Assembly (NCBI RefSeq): GCF_026627925.1
Contig: NZ_JAPNLE010000009.1
Location: 5,146,001-5,210,000 of the forward strand
DNA from: Cupriavidus sp. D39
GTDB taxonomy: Bacteria; Pseudomonadota; Gammaproteobacteria; Burkholderiales; Burkholderiaceae
Length of the DNA: 64,000 nucleotides
Direction: 5' to 3'
Shown here: positions 19,603 to 28,107 of the stretch, piece after piece
Layout: each line of letters starts with the position of its first letter
Position numbering within the stretch: the first letter of the stretch is position 1
Notes under the pieces: model-generated
Databases searched by the model: none
Told to the model about the DNA's origin: nothing
Seen by the model: only the letters and a program-made list of their open reading frames with translations
Position numbers and translations under genes: made by a program

Positions 19603-20577
19603 TTACTCGAGCGTAATGTTCTGGTCGTGCGCGATCTTCTTGCGCACTTCCAGCTCGCGCTTGATCTGCGCGGCGTACTGCTGCGGCGTGTTGCCGTCAG
19701 GGTAGGCGCCGCTTTCCGCCAGGCGGCGCTTCACGTTCGGGTCCTGCAAGGTCTTCACGGCGGCGTCATGCACCTTGGCGATGATCGCGGCAGGCGTGCC
19801 GGCGGGTGCCACCAGGCCGTACCAGGCCATGTTGTTCATGTCCTTCATGCCGGCTTCGGCAAAGGTCGGCACATCGGGCAAGCCATCCACGCGCTTGGGC
19901 GCCGCCACCGCGAGGGCGCGCAGCTTGCCGGCCTGGATGTGCGGCATGGACGAGGGCAGGTTGTCGAACTGGCCGCTGACCTGGCCGGCCAGCGTGTCGT
20001 TCAGCGCGGGGCCCGATCCACGGTAGGGGATGTGGACCATGTCGGTCTTGGTCAGGAACTTGAACAGTTCGCCGTCGAGGTGGGAGATGCTGCCTTTGCC
20101 TGCCGACGCGTAGCTGTATTTGCCGGGGTTAGCCTTGACCAGCGCGATGAACTCCTTCAGGTTCTTGGCCGGCACCTTGGGGTTGATCGTCAGCACGTTC
20201 GGCACATTGACCAGGTTGGTAATGGGCGCGAAGTCCTTGATCGGATCGTAGGGGTTGCGGGCGTTGGTGGCGGGGTTGGTCGCCATGGTGCTGACCGTGG
20301 CAATGCCCAGCGTGTAGCCATCGGGCGCGGATTTGGCCAGCGCGTCGGCGCCGATCGCGCCGCCGCCGCCGCCGCGGTTCTCTACCACCACGACCTGGCC
20401 AAGCTCACGGCCGATGCCGTCGGCCACCGCGCGGCCCACGATGTCCGTGGTGCCGCCCGCGGCGAACGGCACGATCAGGCGGATCGGCTTGGTCGGGTAG
20501 GTTTGTGCAAAGGCGCTGTGGCACAGGCCAAGGAGGGCCAGGCAAGCTGCGCTGCCGACATTCAATACTGCTTTCAA
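19603..20577 (-). CDS. Bug-family tripartite tricarboxylate transporter receptor
   Basis: A 324-residue periplasmic solute receptor. The signal peptide 'MKAVLNVGSAACLALLGLCH' ends in SAFA. The mature start 'QTYPTKPIRLIVPFAAGGTT' and 'GYTLGIATVSTMATNPA' are diagnostic of Bug proteins (TTT receptor). The family binds carboxylates. No TctA/TctB membrane partners are near, as is usual for the many orphan Bug genes in Burkholderiales, so the ligand cannot be named. Confidence 0.9.
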   Translation of the reverse strand: MKAVLNVGSAACLALLGLCHSAFAQTYPTKPIRLIVPFAAGGTTDIVGRAVADGIGRELGQVVVVENRGGGGGAIGADALAKSAPDGYTLGIATVSTMATNPATNARNPYDPIKDFAPITNLVNVPNVLTINPKVPAKNLKEFIALVKANPGKYSYASAGKGSISHLDGELFKFLTKTDMVHIPYRGSGPALNDTLAGQVSGQFDNLPSSMPHIQAGKLRALAVAAPKRVDGLPDVPTFAEAGMKDMNNMAWYGLVAPAGTPAAIIAKVHDAAVKTLQDPNVKRRLAESGAYPDGNTPQQYAAQIKRELEVRKKIAHDQNITLE

Positions 20578-20839
20578 GAGAGGCTCCCGAGGGTTCTAGG
20601 TCTAATGACGGCCCGGGCGGGCGCGGGTTGGGGCACGGCGATCTGCGTCGCGCTTGTTGCCCTCGTTCCTGCCTGCCGCGGGACGCTGGAGATGTTGGAT
20701 GGGTTCCGTGATGCGGAACCATGTTCCGCATTGTGCTCCAGGCGCAATTCAACCGTGAAAGCGTAGCCGGCGGAATCGGTATCAACCCGCGTATGTGTCG
20801 TGGTGTGGGAGGGGTTGGCGCGCCAATGGACGCCAATGG

Positions 20840-20874
20840 AAAAAGCCGGAAGCATTGCTGCTTTCCGGCTTTTA
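20840..20874 (-). terminator. Intrinsic terminator of tRNA-Lys (left copy)
   Basis: AAAAGCCGGAA and TTCCGGCTTTT form an inverted repeat; on the minus strand the stem runs into a T tract just after the tRNA. Confidence 0.85.
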
Positions 20875-20882
20875 GAATTCGC

Positions 20883-20958
20883 TGGTGGGGCGTGAGTGAC
20901 TCGAACACTCGACCTACGGATTAAGAGTCCGCTGCTCTACCAACTGAGCTAACGCCCC
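20883..20958 (-). tRNA. tRNA-Lys (anticodon CTT), left copy
   Basis: A 76-base cloverleaf on the minus strand: acceptor GGGGCGT/ACGCCCC, anticodon loop CTCTTAA (CTT), T-loop TTCGAGT, encoded CCA. It is identical to the gene at 45287-45362. It has its own promoter (20972-21000) and terminator. Confidence 0.96.
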
Positions 20959-20971
20959 AACGAAGTCCAAG

Positions 20972-21000
20972 ATTATAGGGGACGGATTGTGGCATTGCAA
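20972..21000 (-). promoter_or_regulatory. Promoter of left tRNA-Lys
   Basis: On the minus strand: TTGCAA, 17-base gap, TATAAT, ending about 13 bases before the tRNA 5' end. It differs completely from the promoter of the right copy. Confidence 0.75.
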
Positions 21001-21013
21001 CAGCTATTTGCGC

Positions 21014-22288
21014 TTAGATATGTGCCGCCGGGCCCAGCGCGAATTTGCGGCAGTGTTCGAGATAGCCGACCTCATGGCTGGCAATCAGGTCCAGCACGCT
21101 GGTCCATAGCCAGGACGGCGCATCCAGCTGCTTGGAGCGATTGCGCGCCAGCTCGCCCAGCCAGATGCGCTGGGTGGCCAGATCCATCTGGCGCGCGTGG
21201 GCGTTGCCGAGCACCTCGCCCAAGTACATCGCGACGCGGCTGGCTTCGTCCTGTGGCAGCGTCTCGATTTCCAGCTTCAGGTCCTGGGGCAGCAACTCGC
21301 GGATGAAGACCGCCTTGTCGAGCAATTGCGAGGAAAGAATGCGATCGCCCAGTGCCGGCGAGAGATGGCGGGCGCCTTCCACTACCCGCTCGCCATTGCC
21401 GCGCGGCATGTTCGCCTTGGGGTAGCCCGGCGCGGCAGCCTGCACCGCTTCCTTGATATCGATCAGGCAGATTTCGGAGTTGGGGCTGTCATTGCTGCCT
21501 ACGGACAGCAGTGCGGCGAAGCGCAATCGTCCCAGCGAGCTGCAGCCCTTGACCCAGTAGGCGGCGTCCATCACCTCCACGCGCGCGCCTTCGTCGCGGG
21601 AGGTCAGCTGCGTGGCGAGGTGGGCGATCTCGCGCCGCTCGAAGAGGGAGCGGATTGCGCGCCGCTCGTCCGGGGCGAGCCGCCAGAACCGTTTGCCGAG
21701 CGGAATGGAGGGGGTGGTGTCCTGCAGGCGTTCGCGCGCGAGATGCTTCCATTTGCGCCCCAGGGCCTGGCGCATCACGGTACGTACTGCGACAGGCCGG
21801 CGCGAAGTCAGGCCTGCCGCGGCGTCGGGATTATCGAAAGCGCTTTCATAGCCCACCATCAGGCTTTCCAGCATGCGCGCGGTAATCACGCCCGGCAGGT
21901 CCGAGCCGCGCGCGGCGGTGGCCAGCGACAGCGCGAGGCGGATCAGGTCGTGCGCCGGGTTGCCGATCACGGTCTGGTCAAGGTCGCGGATCTGGATGTA
22001 GACGTGGCCCTGGATATCGGCGATCGGACCAAGGTTGCCCAAATGGCAGTCGCCGCAGATCCAGATGGCCGGGCCCTCGGGCAGGGCGTGCGGCTGCTTG
22101 GCCTCCAGCCATTCGTAGAACTTGCGCGTGTTGCCGCGCACGTATGCATGGGCAGAGCGCGCCATCTTCAGGTTCCGGCACCGCATCAGTTCTTCCTGGC
22201 GTTTTGCCGGGCCGGGCGTGCGTGGCTTGGCGCGGCGTTTTCCGGCGGTCTTCGTGCCGGTTTTTTTGCTGCTTGTCTTCGTGGCCAT
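21014..22288 (-). CDS. DUF2252 family protein
   Basis: A 424-residue soluble protein with a Lys/Arg-rich N-terminal tail (residues 1-30) and the DUF2252 core: 'MARSAHAYVRGNTRKFYEW', 'ICGDCHLGNLGPIADIQG' and 'IRDLDQTVIGNPAHDLIRLA', then 'YWVKGCSSLGRLRFAALL'. The HLGN and DLD segments resemble the catalytic loops of aminoglycoside-kinase-like folds, so phosphotransfer is possible but unproven. It is the first gene inside the tRNA-Lys-bracketed region. Confidence 0.85.
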   Translation of the reverse strand: MATKTSSKKTGTKTAGKRRAKPRTPGPAKRQEELMRCRNLKMARSAHAYVRGNTRKFYEWLEAKQPHALPEGPAIWICGDCHLGNLGPIADIQGHVYIQIRDLDQTVIGNPAHDLIRLALSLATAARGSDLPGVITARMLESLMVGYESAFDNPDAAAGLTSRRPVAVRTVMRQALGRKWKHLARERLQDTTPSIPLGKRFWRLAPDERRAIRSLFERREIAHLATQLTSRDEGARVEVMDAAYWVKGCSSLGRLRFAALLSVGSNDSPNSEICLIDIKEAVQAAAPGYPKANMPRGNGERVVEGARHLSPALGDRILSSQLLDKAVFIRELLPQDLKLEIETLPQDEASRVAMYLGEVLGNAHARQMDLATQRIWLGELARNRSKQLDAPSWLWTSVLDLIASHEVGYLEHCRKFALGPAAHI

Positions 22289-22498
22289 GGAAGTCGGAGC
22301 GCCGAGCGCTGGCAGGATATCGAGGCGGGCCGGCCACCATCGGCTGGCAACTGATGTCAGCGTACTCCATGCCGCCTGGAAAGACTGTCAGCGCAACACG
22401 GATTTCGTGCGCCTGGCCAGCGGCTACAATGCGCTCGTCTTCCCAGGCGCGGGATGCCGCTGCCGCGCTGAATCCAACGCCAGAATCCGGAGTCCGTC

Positions 22499-23407
22499 AT
22501 GCATGCCAGAGTCCTGCGCTACCTCGACGAGGTGGTGAGCCGCGGATCGATCCGCCAGGCCGCGCTGCATCTGCACGTGGCGCCGAGCGCGATCAACCGG
22601 CAGATCCTGGACCTGGAGACGGAACTGGGCGCGCCCTTGTTCGAGCGCATCAACAAGCGCCTGCGCCTGACCCCGCTGGGCGAGATGGTGCTGGCGCACG
22701 TGCGCCAGACGCTGCGCGAGCACGCACTGCTGCGCAGCCGTATCGAGGCCGTGAAGGGCGTGCGCCAGGGCGAAGTCACCGTGGCTACCACGGCCGGCCT
22801 GGCCGGCTCGCTGATGCCGTCGCTGGTGCATGCATTCCGCCAGCAGTATCCGGGCATCCTGGTGCGCCTGCTGGATCTGCCCGTGGCCGATATTGTCAGC
22901 GCCGTGGAGCGCGGCGACGTCGACCTTGGCCTTGCCTACGACCTGCCCGATATCGCCGCCTTCCGCATCCTGGCCAGCAACGACTGGCATATCGGCGCGG
23001 TGGTGGCGCCCGGGCACGCGCTGGCCGCGCTCCCGTCGACACTGCTCAGCGAGTGCCTGGCCTGCCCGGTGATCCTGCCCGCGCCGTCGATGTCGATTCG
23101 CGCCATCCTCGATGAGGCCTTCGCGCGAGCCGCGATCGAGGTGTTGCCGGTGACCGAGACCAGCTCGACCGCGCTGATGCGCCGCCTGGTCATGCTTGGC
23201 GCCGGCATTGCTTTCTTGAATCCGCTCGACGTGCTGGAGGAGCGGGAGCGCGGGGCGCTGGCCTGGGTACCACTGCGCGACGGCCAGTTGCCGTGCCAGA
23301 CGCTGCGGCTGGTTGCGCGCGCGCGCAATCCGCTGAGCGCCGCGGCGGAACTGATGGCGGAGCGGATTGGCGAGGGCCTGGTGGCACTGTTTGCGGCGGT
23401 GCGTTAG
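22499..23407 (+). CDS. LysR-family transcriptional regulator
   Basis: A 302-residue regulator with the N-terminal HTH ('GSIRQAALHLHVAPSAINRQILDLE', residues 15-40) and a type 2 periplasmic-binding-like effector domain ('GLAGSLMPSLVHAFRQQYPG'). It lies 158 bases upstream of, and co-oriented with, the amidohydrolase gene, unlike the usual divergent layout, and may control it. Confidence 0.88.
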   Translation: MHARVLRYLDEVVSRGSIRQAALHLHVAPSAINRQILDLETELGAPLFERINKRLRLTPLGEMVLAHVRQTLREHALLRSRIEAVKGVRQGEVTVATTAGLAGSLMPSLVHAFRQQYPGILVRLLDLPVADIVSAVERGDVDLGLAYDLPDIAAFRILASNDWHIGAVVAPGHALAALPSTLLSECLACPVILPAPSMSIRAILDEAFARAAIEVLPVTETSSTALMRRLVMLGAGIAFLNPLDVLEERERGALAWVPLRDGQLPCQTLRLVARARNPLSAAAELMAERIGEGLVALFAAVR

Positions 23408-23564
23408 CGGCGCAGTGCGCTCGGTTGTGCTGTTTTTGCGCACACCGTCGGTGGAAATCGATGCTTTGCCAAGGCCCGCTGGCGTCTTAGACTGTCTGGG
23501 CCGGGCCGCATGATGCGCCGGCCCCGTGTCCACTCCCTTGCGCTGCCCACCCGAAGACCCTGCC

Positions 23565-24950
23565 ATGACCCTCATCCTTATCAATGCCGACATCCTGGTG
23601 ACCATGGATGCGCAACGCCGCGAGATTCCGGGCGGCGCGCTGGTGGCGCAAGGCCCGATGATCGAATGGGTAGGCGCCACCGCCGAGCTGCCGCCGCAAT
23701 ACCGCCGGCTGATCGACGAGGGCAGTGCCGAGGTGATCGACATGCGTGGCAAGGTGGTGATCCCCGGGCTGGTCAACACGCACCACCACATGTACCAGAG
23801 CCTGACCCGCGCCGTGCCGGCGGCGCAGGACGTCGAGCTGTTCACGTGGCTCACCAACCTCTATATGTTGTGGTCGCACCTGACGCCGGAAATGATCGAT
23901 GTGTCGACCCGCACCGCGATGGCCGAGTTGATGCTGTCCGGCTGCACCACCACCAGCGATCACCTGTACCTGTATCCCAACGGCTCGCGCCTGGACGATT
24001 CCATTGCCGCCGCGGCAGCAATGGGCATGCGTTTTCATGCCGCGCGCGGATCGATGAGCGTGGGCCGCAGCAAGGGTGGCCTGCCGCCCGATTCGGTGGT
24101 GGAGGAGGAGCACGCCATCCTGAAAGACAGCCAGCGGCTGATCGAGCAGTACCACGACGCTTCGCGCCACGCCATGCTGCGCGTGGTGGTGGCGCCGTGC
24201 TCGCCGTTTTCCGTCTCGCGCGACCTGATGCGCGAGTCGGCGCTGCTGGCGCGCAACTATGGCGTGTCGATGCACACCCACCTGGCCGAGAACGATAACG
24301 ACATCGCCTACTCGCGCGAGAAGTTCGGCCTCACGCCGGCCCAGTACGCCGAGGAACTCGGCTGGGTCGGCCCCGACGTATGGCACGCCCACTGCGTCAA
24401 GCTGGACGATGAAGGCATCGCGCTGTTTGCCCGCACCGGCACGGGCGTTGCCCATTGCCCTTGCTCGAACATGCGCCTGGCGTCGGGCATTGCGCCGGTG
24501 CGCACAATGCGCGATGCCGGCGTGCCGGTCGGCCTGGGCGTGGATGGCAGCGCGTCGAACGATGGCGCGCATGTGCTGGGGGAGGTGCGCCAGGCCATGC
24601 TGCTGCAGCGCGTGGGTTACGGGCCCGCCGCCATGAGCGCGCGCGAGGCGCTGGAGATTGCTACGCTGGGCGGCGCGCGCGTGCTGGGCCGCGACGATAT
24701 CGGCGCGCTGGCACCTGGCATGTCGGCCGATTTCGTGTCCTTCGACATGGAGCAGGTGGGCTATGCCGGCGCGGGCCACGACCCGGTGGCGGCGCTGGTG
24801 TTCTGCACGCCGGGCAATGTCGCCACCAGCGTGATCAACGGCAAGGTGGTGGTGCGCGATGGGGAGTTGCAGACGGTGGAGTTGCCGCGCGTCCTTGCAC
24901 AGCATCGCGGGCTCGCGCGTGAATTGTTCGAGCGCGCGAGACAAGCTTGA
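23565..24950 (+). CDS. Amidohydrolase, 8-oxoguanine deaminase-like (TRZ/ATZ subgroup)
   Basis: A 461-residue metal-dependent deaminase. Metal and active-site motifs are 'NTHHHMYQSLTRAVPAAQD' (about residue 68), 'MHTHLAENDND', 'WHAHCVKLDDEGI' and 'GLGVDGSASNDGAH' with the final Asp. The 'MYQSLTRAVPAAQDVELF' stretch and the 'GCTTTSDHLYLYP' block match enzymes shown to deaminate 8-oxoguanine, but related enzymes act on s-triazines or other purines, so substrate is an inference. ATG 23565 chosen to fit the family start 'MTLILINADILVTMD'. An intrinsic terminator follows at 25064. Confidence 0.8.
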   Translation: MTLILINADILVTMDAQRREIPGGALVAQGPMIEWVGATAELPPQYRRLIDEGSAEVIDMRGKVVIPGLVNTHHHMYQSLTRAVPAAQDVELFTWLTNLYMLWSHLTPEMIDVSTRTAMAELMLSGCTTTSDHLYLYPNGSRLDDSIAAAAAMGMRFHAARGSMSVGRSKGGLPPDSVVEEEHAILKDSQRLIEQYHDASRHAMLRVVVAPCSPFSVSRDLMRESALLARNYGVSMHTHLAENDNDIAYSREKFGLTPAQYAEELGWVGPDVWHAHCVKLDDEGIALFARTGTGVAHCPCSNMRLASGIAPVRTMRDAGVPVGLGVDGSASNDGAHVLGEVRQAMLLQRVGYGPAAMSAREALEIATLGGARVLGRDDIGALAPGMSADFVSFDMEQVGYAGAGHDPVAALVFCTPGNVATSVINGKVVVRDGELQTVELPRVLAQHRGLARELFERARQA

Positions 24951-25258
24951 GGCAATGACCGAATACGCCGCGCGTGCGACCCCTCTCGAGTGGGGTCGCG
25001 TCATGTTTGCAATGTATTCACACTAGCCCCGGGTCGTTCCCTGAACGCCCCTGACCCTTCCCCAGCCCGCCATCGATCGCGGGCTTTTTTCGGGTTCTTC
25101 GCCGAATTGCGGGATGGGAGAGTCGAGGCGGCCGGGGGGCGGTATCAGGGATCGCTCCGAAGGCTGAGTTCGGGCCAACTCCGGTCACTGACCTTCACCC
25201 CTACCTCATTCTCGAAAGCTGCCGTGCGCAAGTGCGGTCAAGTCTGGTTGGACACGGC
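24951..25258. other. Intergenic region downstream of the amidohydrolase
   Basis: Apart from the terminator at 25064-25090, nothing recognisable is seen. It separates two convergent genes. Confidence 0.5.
25064..25090 (+). terminator. Intrinsic terminator after the amidohydrolase gene
   Basis: AGCCCGC-CATCGATC-GCGGGCT followed by six T. Confidence 0.85.
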
Positions 25259-26167
25259 TCATTGAACCGCTGTTGGCACGTGCGCCGAGAGAAACTCGGT
25301 GAACGCGCGCACCGAAGGAAGCAGGCCACGGCGAGACGGCATCAGCAGACTTATCGTCGCGACGCCCGCTATCCACTGAGGCAAAACACGGACCAACTGG
25401 CCCCGCTCAACCTCGCCGCGGCCCACGTAACCGGGCAGGGCCACGATGCCCAGACCCGCGCAGGCGGCGGCCTTCAGCGTTGCCATGTCATCGCTCTGAA
25501 GACTCGGCGTGAACGGAACCGTAACAACCTGATCGGCATCGCGCACATCGCTCAGGCGCCATGCATAGCTTTCCTGCGCACCAGCGAGCGCGATACCGTC
25601 ATGCTCTGAGAGTGCATTTGGCTCACCGGGCGTGCCCTTGCGGGCGAGATAGCTTGGGCCCGCGAACAGGTACCAGGGGATCTGAGCCAAGTGGCGCTGC
25701 ACCAAGGACGAACTGGGCAGCGCCTCGGTATGTGCTCGCAGGCAGAGGTCGAAGCCTTCTTGCACAGGATCCACGTGGCGATTCGTTGCGTGCTGCACGA
25801 TGCGCACGCGCGGATAAGCCGCCATGAACCGTGGCATCAGTTCGGCCAGGGCCAGTTGGGCGAACGCGACCGAACAGGTGAATCGGATGGTGCCGCTCGG
25901 TTCGGCGGTGCGACGCCGCACGACGCTTTCCGCCGCCTCGGCTTCAACCAGCATGGCCAGCGCGTGGCGATGGAACTCCGCGCCTATTTCCGTCACGACG
26001 AATTTCCGTGACGTGCGCTGGATCAGTCGCGCGCCCAGCGACGCCTCCAGTGCGAGAATGCGCCGGCTGATGCTGGACTTTGGCACGTCGAGCGCCCGAG
26101 CAGCGGCCGTGATGCCGCGGTGCTCGACCACTTTGGCGTAGTAGTAGACATCGTTCAGATCGAGCAT
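25259..26167 (-). CDS. LysR-family regulator, divergent from the isochorismatase-like gene
   Basis: Starts at 'MLDLNDVYYYAKVVEHRGIT' (ATG at 26165-26167), the family-typical start; the longer frame adds 26 unrelated residues. HTH 'ITAAARALDVPKSSISRRIL', then a C-terminal effector domain, 302 residues in all. It is of the CrgA/AaeR-like subgroup ('LIQRTSRKFVVTEIG'). The divergent enzyme gene starts 169 bases away, so it is the likely target. Confidence 0.88.
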   Translation of the reverse strand: MLDLNDVYYYAKVVEHRGITAAARALDVPKSSISRRILALEASLGARLIQRTSRKFVVTEIGAEFHRHALAMLVEAEAAESVVRRRTAEPSGTIRFTCSVAFAQLALAELMPRFMAAYPRVRIVQHATNRHVDPVQEGFDLCLRAHTEALPSSSLVQRHLAQIPWYLFAGPSYLARKGTPGEPNALSEHDGIALAGAQESYAWRLSDVRDADQVVTVPFTPSLQSDDMATLKAAACAGLGIVALPGYVGRGEVERGQLVRVLPQWIAGVATISLLMPSRRGLLPSVRAFTEFLSAHVPTAVQ

Positions 26168-26233
26168 CGTCGGACCCAGGTGTCCTTGGCGGTACCGGCG
26201 CCGCGCCCCGGCTGATCGTCCCATTTCATGGAC

Positions 26234-26269
26234 GATTGTTCCCATTCTGACAGATTGTTCTTCGATTGT
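26234..26269. promoter_or_regulatory. Three direct GATTGT repeats between divergent genes
   Basis: GATTGT occurs at 26234, 26253 and 26264 (spacings 19 and 11) in the LysR/isochorismatase intergenic region. Repeated half-sites of this sort are typical of LysR binding regions; the assignment is inference. Confidence 0.4.
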
Positions 26270-26335
26270 CCCAATACTAGATTTCGTTCCAAGCCGATAC
26301 GCGATCCATCAATGCGCCGGCGACAGGAGCCAAAG

Positions 26336-27076
26336 ATGAACCGTCGCCAGTTTCTGAACCAGTCCAACGCCGCAGTTGCTGTGGCCGCGCTCGGTGCCAG
26401 TGCCGCCGCCACCGCGGCGATACCCACGCCCCAGCCCACCAAGGAAACCCTTGCCATGAACTCGCCCCATCTCTATGAACGCCTCACCCGCGACAACGCC
26501 GTCCTGCTGCTGGTCGACCATCAGGTCGGCCTCTACACCGGCGTGCGCGACATCGAAACGCTGGAGCTCAAGCACAACGTCGTCGGCCTGGCCAAGGCAG
26601 CGCTGGCGCTGAAGGTGCCGGTCATCGTCACCACGACGACCGAAAAGATGTGGGGTCCGTTGATCCCCGAACTCGCGGAAGCGCTCCCCGGCGTGAAGCG
26701 CATCGAGCGCACCACCGTCAACGCCTGGGACGAGCGCCGCGTCGTCGATGCGGTCAAGGCGACCGGGCGCAAGAAGCTGATTGTCACCGGCATCTCGACC
26801 GACGTTTGCCTCGCCTTCCCGGCGATCTCGGCAATCGCCGACGGCTACAACAGCTACGCAGTGATCGATGCTTCCGGGGGCTTCACCAAGACTCAGGTTG
26901 AGATGGGCGTGGCGCGCATGCAGCAGGCCGGCGTGATCCCCGTCGGTTACTCGAACGTCGCCGTCGAGATCCTGGCCGACAACGCCGCACCGGAAGCCGA
27001 CGCCGTCTACGCCGCGCTCGGCATGCCCTTCGGCGGCCTCGTGTACGGCCTGAAGCAGTACTTCTCGCGCGGCTGA
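26336..27076 (+). CDS. Isochorismatase-family hydrolase with Tat-like signal peptide
   Basis: A 246-residue protein. Residues 1-38 carry a twin-arginine pattern ('MNRRQFLNQSNAAVAVAALG') with Ala-rich hydrophobic stretch and likely cleavage near 'ATAA'. The enzyme domain follows: 'AVLLLVDHQVGLYTGVRD' (catalytic Asp) and 'IVTGISTDVCLAFPA' (nucleophilic Cys), as in YcaC-type cysteine hydrolases. Substrate unknown. Start at ATG 26336, with AGGAG at 26325-26329; a methionine at 26457 would give the signal-less enzyme. The LysR gene upstream is divergent. Confidence 0.82.
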   Translation: MNRRQFLNQSNAAVAVAALGASAAATAAIPTPQPTKETLAMNSPHLYERLTRDNAVLLLVDHQVGLYTGVRDIETLELKHNVVGLAKAALALKVPVIVTTTTEKMWGPLIPELAEALPGVKRIERTTVNAWDERRVVDAVKATGRKKLIVTGISTDVCLAFPAISAIADGYNSYAVIDASGGFTKTQVEMGVARMQQAGVIPVGYSNVAVEILADNAAPEADAVYAALGMPFGGLVYGLKQYFSRG

Positions 27077-27083
27077 GCCGGTG

Positions 27084-28007
27084 TCAACTGGACGTACGCT
27101 GACGGCGGGCCCGCCGCGCGTCGGCGTGTTCGCGGATCATGTCGATCAGCGCGCGCAGTCCGGCCGGCACGTGGCGGCGGCCCGGATAGTATAGACAGAG
27201 GCCGTCGAGCGGGGGTGTCCAATCGTCCAGCACGCGAACCAGCGTGCCAGCTTCCAGATCCGCGGCGACGTTCCATTCGGTCAGATACGCAAGACCGAGA
27301 CCGGCACGCGCCGCCGCCAGCATCAGGCCCGGCTCGTCGAGCGTCAGCGCGCCTTTGCCGTCGATACGCAACGTTTCGCCGTGCCGCTCGAACTCCCACT
27401 GATATATCGCGCCGCTCGGCATGCGTGACCGGATGCAGCGGTGTGCGTTCAGATCGGCGGGCGTGCGCGGCGGCTTTTGCTGCGCAAAATAGGCTGGACT
27501 GCCGACCACGGCAAAGCGCTGCCTGTCACCGAACGGCACCGCGATCATTTCCTGCGGCACCGTATCGGTCAGCCGAATGCCAGCATCGAAGCCTTCGACG
27601 ACGATATCGATCAGGCGTCCTTCGGTGACAAGGTCGAGCCTCATCTCCGGATAGCGCTGCAGGAATGCGATGAAGAGCGGCATCACCTGCCTGGCCGCGC
27701 CGGCTGACGCATTGATGCGCAGCGTGCCCGACGGCGTGTCACGGAAGCTGCCGGCCTGTTCGATCGCGACGCGGATCGTGGAGAGTGCGGGCGCGACGCT
27801 GTCGACGAACTGCGCGCCGGCTTCCGACAGCGACACGCTGCGCGTCGTCCGATTGAAAAGCCGTACGCCGATACGCGCTTCGAGCGCCGCCACCGCATGG
27901 CTGAGCGCAGACGTTGACATGCCCAGGTCCGTCGCGGCCGCGCGAAAGCTGCGATGACGCGCGACGGCCAGCACCGCCTCCAGTTCGCCCAAGCCCGATG
28001 TCTTCAT
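27084..28007 (-). CDS. LysR-family regulator, divergent from an aldehyde dehydrogenase
   Basis: A 307-residue regulator with HTH 'SFRAAATDLGMSTSALSHAV' (residues 20-39) and a LysR effector domain ('INASAGAARQVMPLFIAFLQ'). It is separated from the aldehyde dehydrogenase start by 100 bases on the opposite strand and only 7 bases from the stop of the isochorismatase-like gene. It probably regulates the dehydrogenase. Confidence 0.88.
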   Translation of the reverse strand: MKTSGLGELEAVLAVARHRSFRAAATDLGMSTSALSHAVAALEARIGVRLFNRTTRSVSLSEAGAQFVDSVAPALSTIRVAIEQAGSFRDTPSGTLRINASAGAARQVMPLFIAFLQRYPEMRLDLVTEGRLIDIVVEGFDAGIRLTDTVPQEMIAVPFGDRQRFAVVGSPAYFAQQKPPRTPADLNAHRCIRSRMPSGAIYQWEFERHGETLRIDGKGALTLDEPGLMLAAARAGLGLAYLTEWNVAADLEAGTLVRVLDDWTPPLDGLCLYYPGRRHVPAGLRALIDMIREHADARRARRQRTSS

Positions 28008-28107
28008 TGTCCTAATTTGTTCAATGACGCATGCAATATTGTACGACTAGTCAGCGCAATGCATCGGACCTATCTTTAGTCGTCTGGAACGTCTTCTGGG
28101 AGCAGCC

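Larger units (their letters stand above)
20831..20965. repeat. Left 135-bp direct repeat containing tRNA-Lys
   Basis: Base-for-base identical to 45235-45369. It spans the tRNA-Lys terminator, the complete tRNA gene and 7 bases 5' of it. Identity stops sharply at both ends, apart from an extra partial CGCCAATGGA at 20821-20830. Confidence 0.95.
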
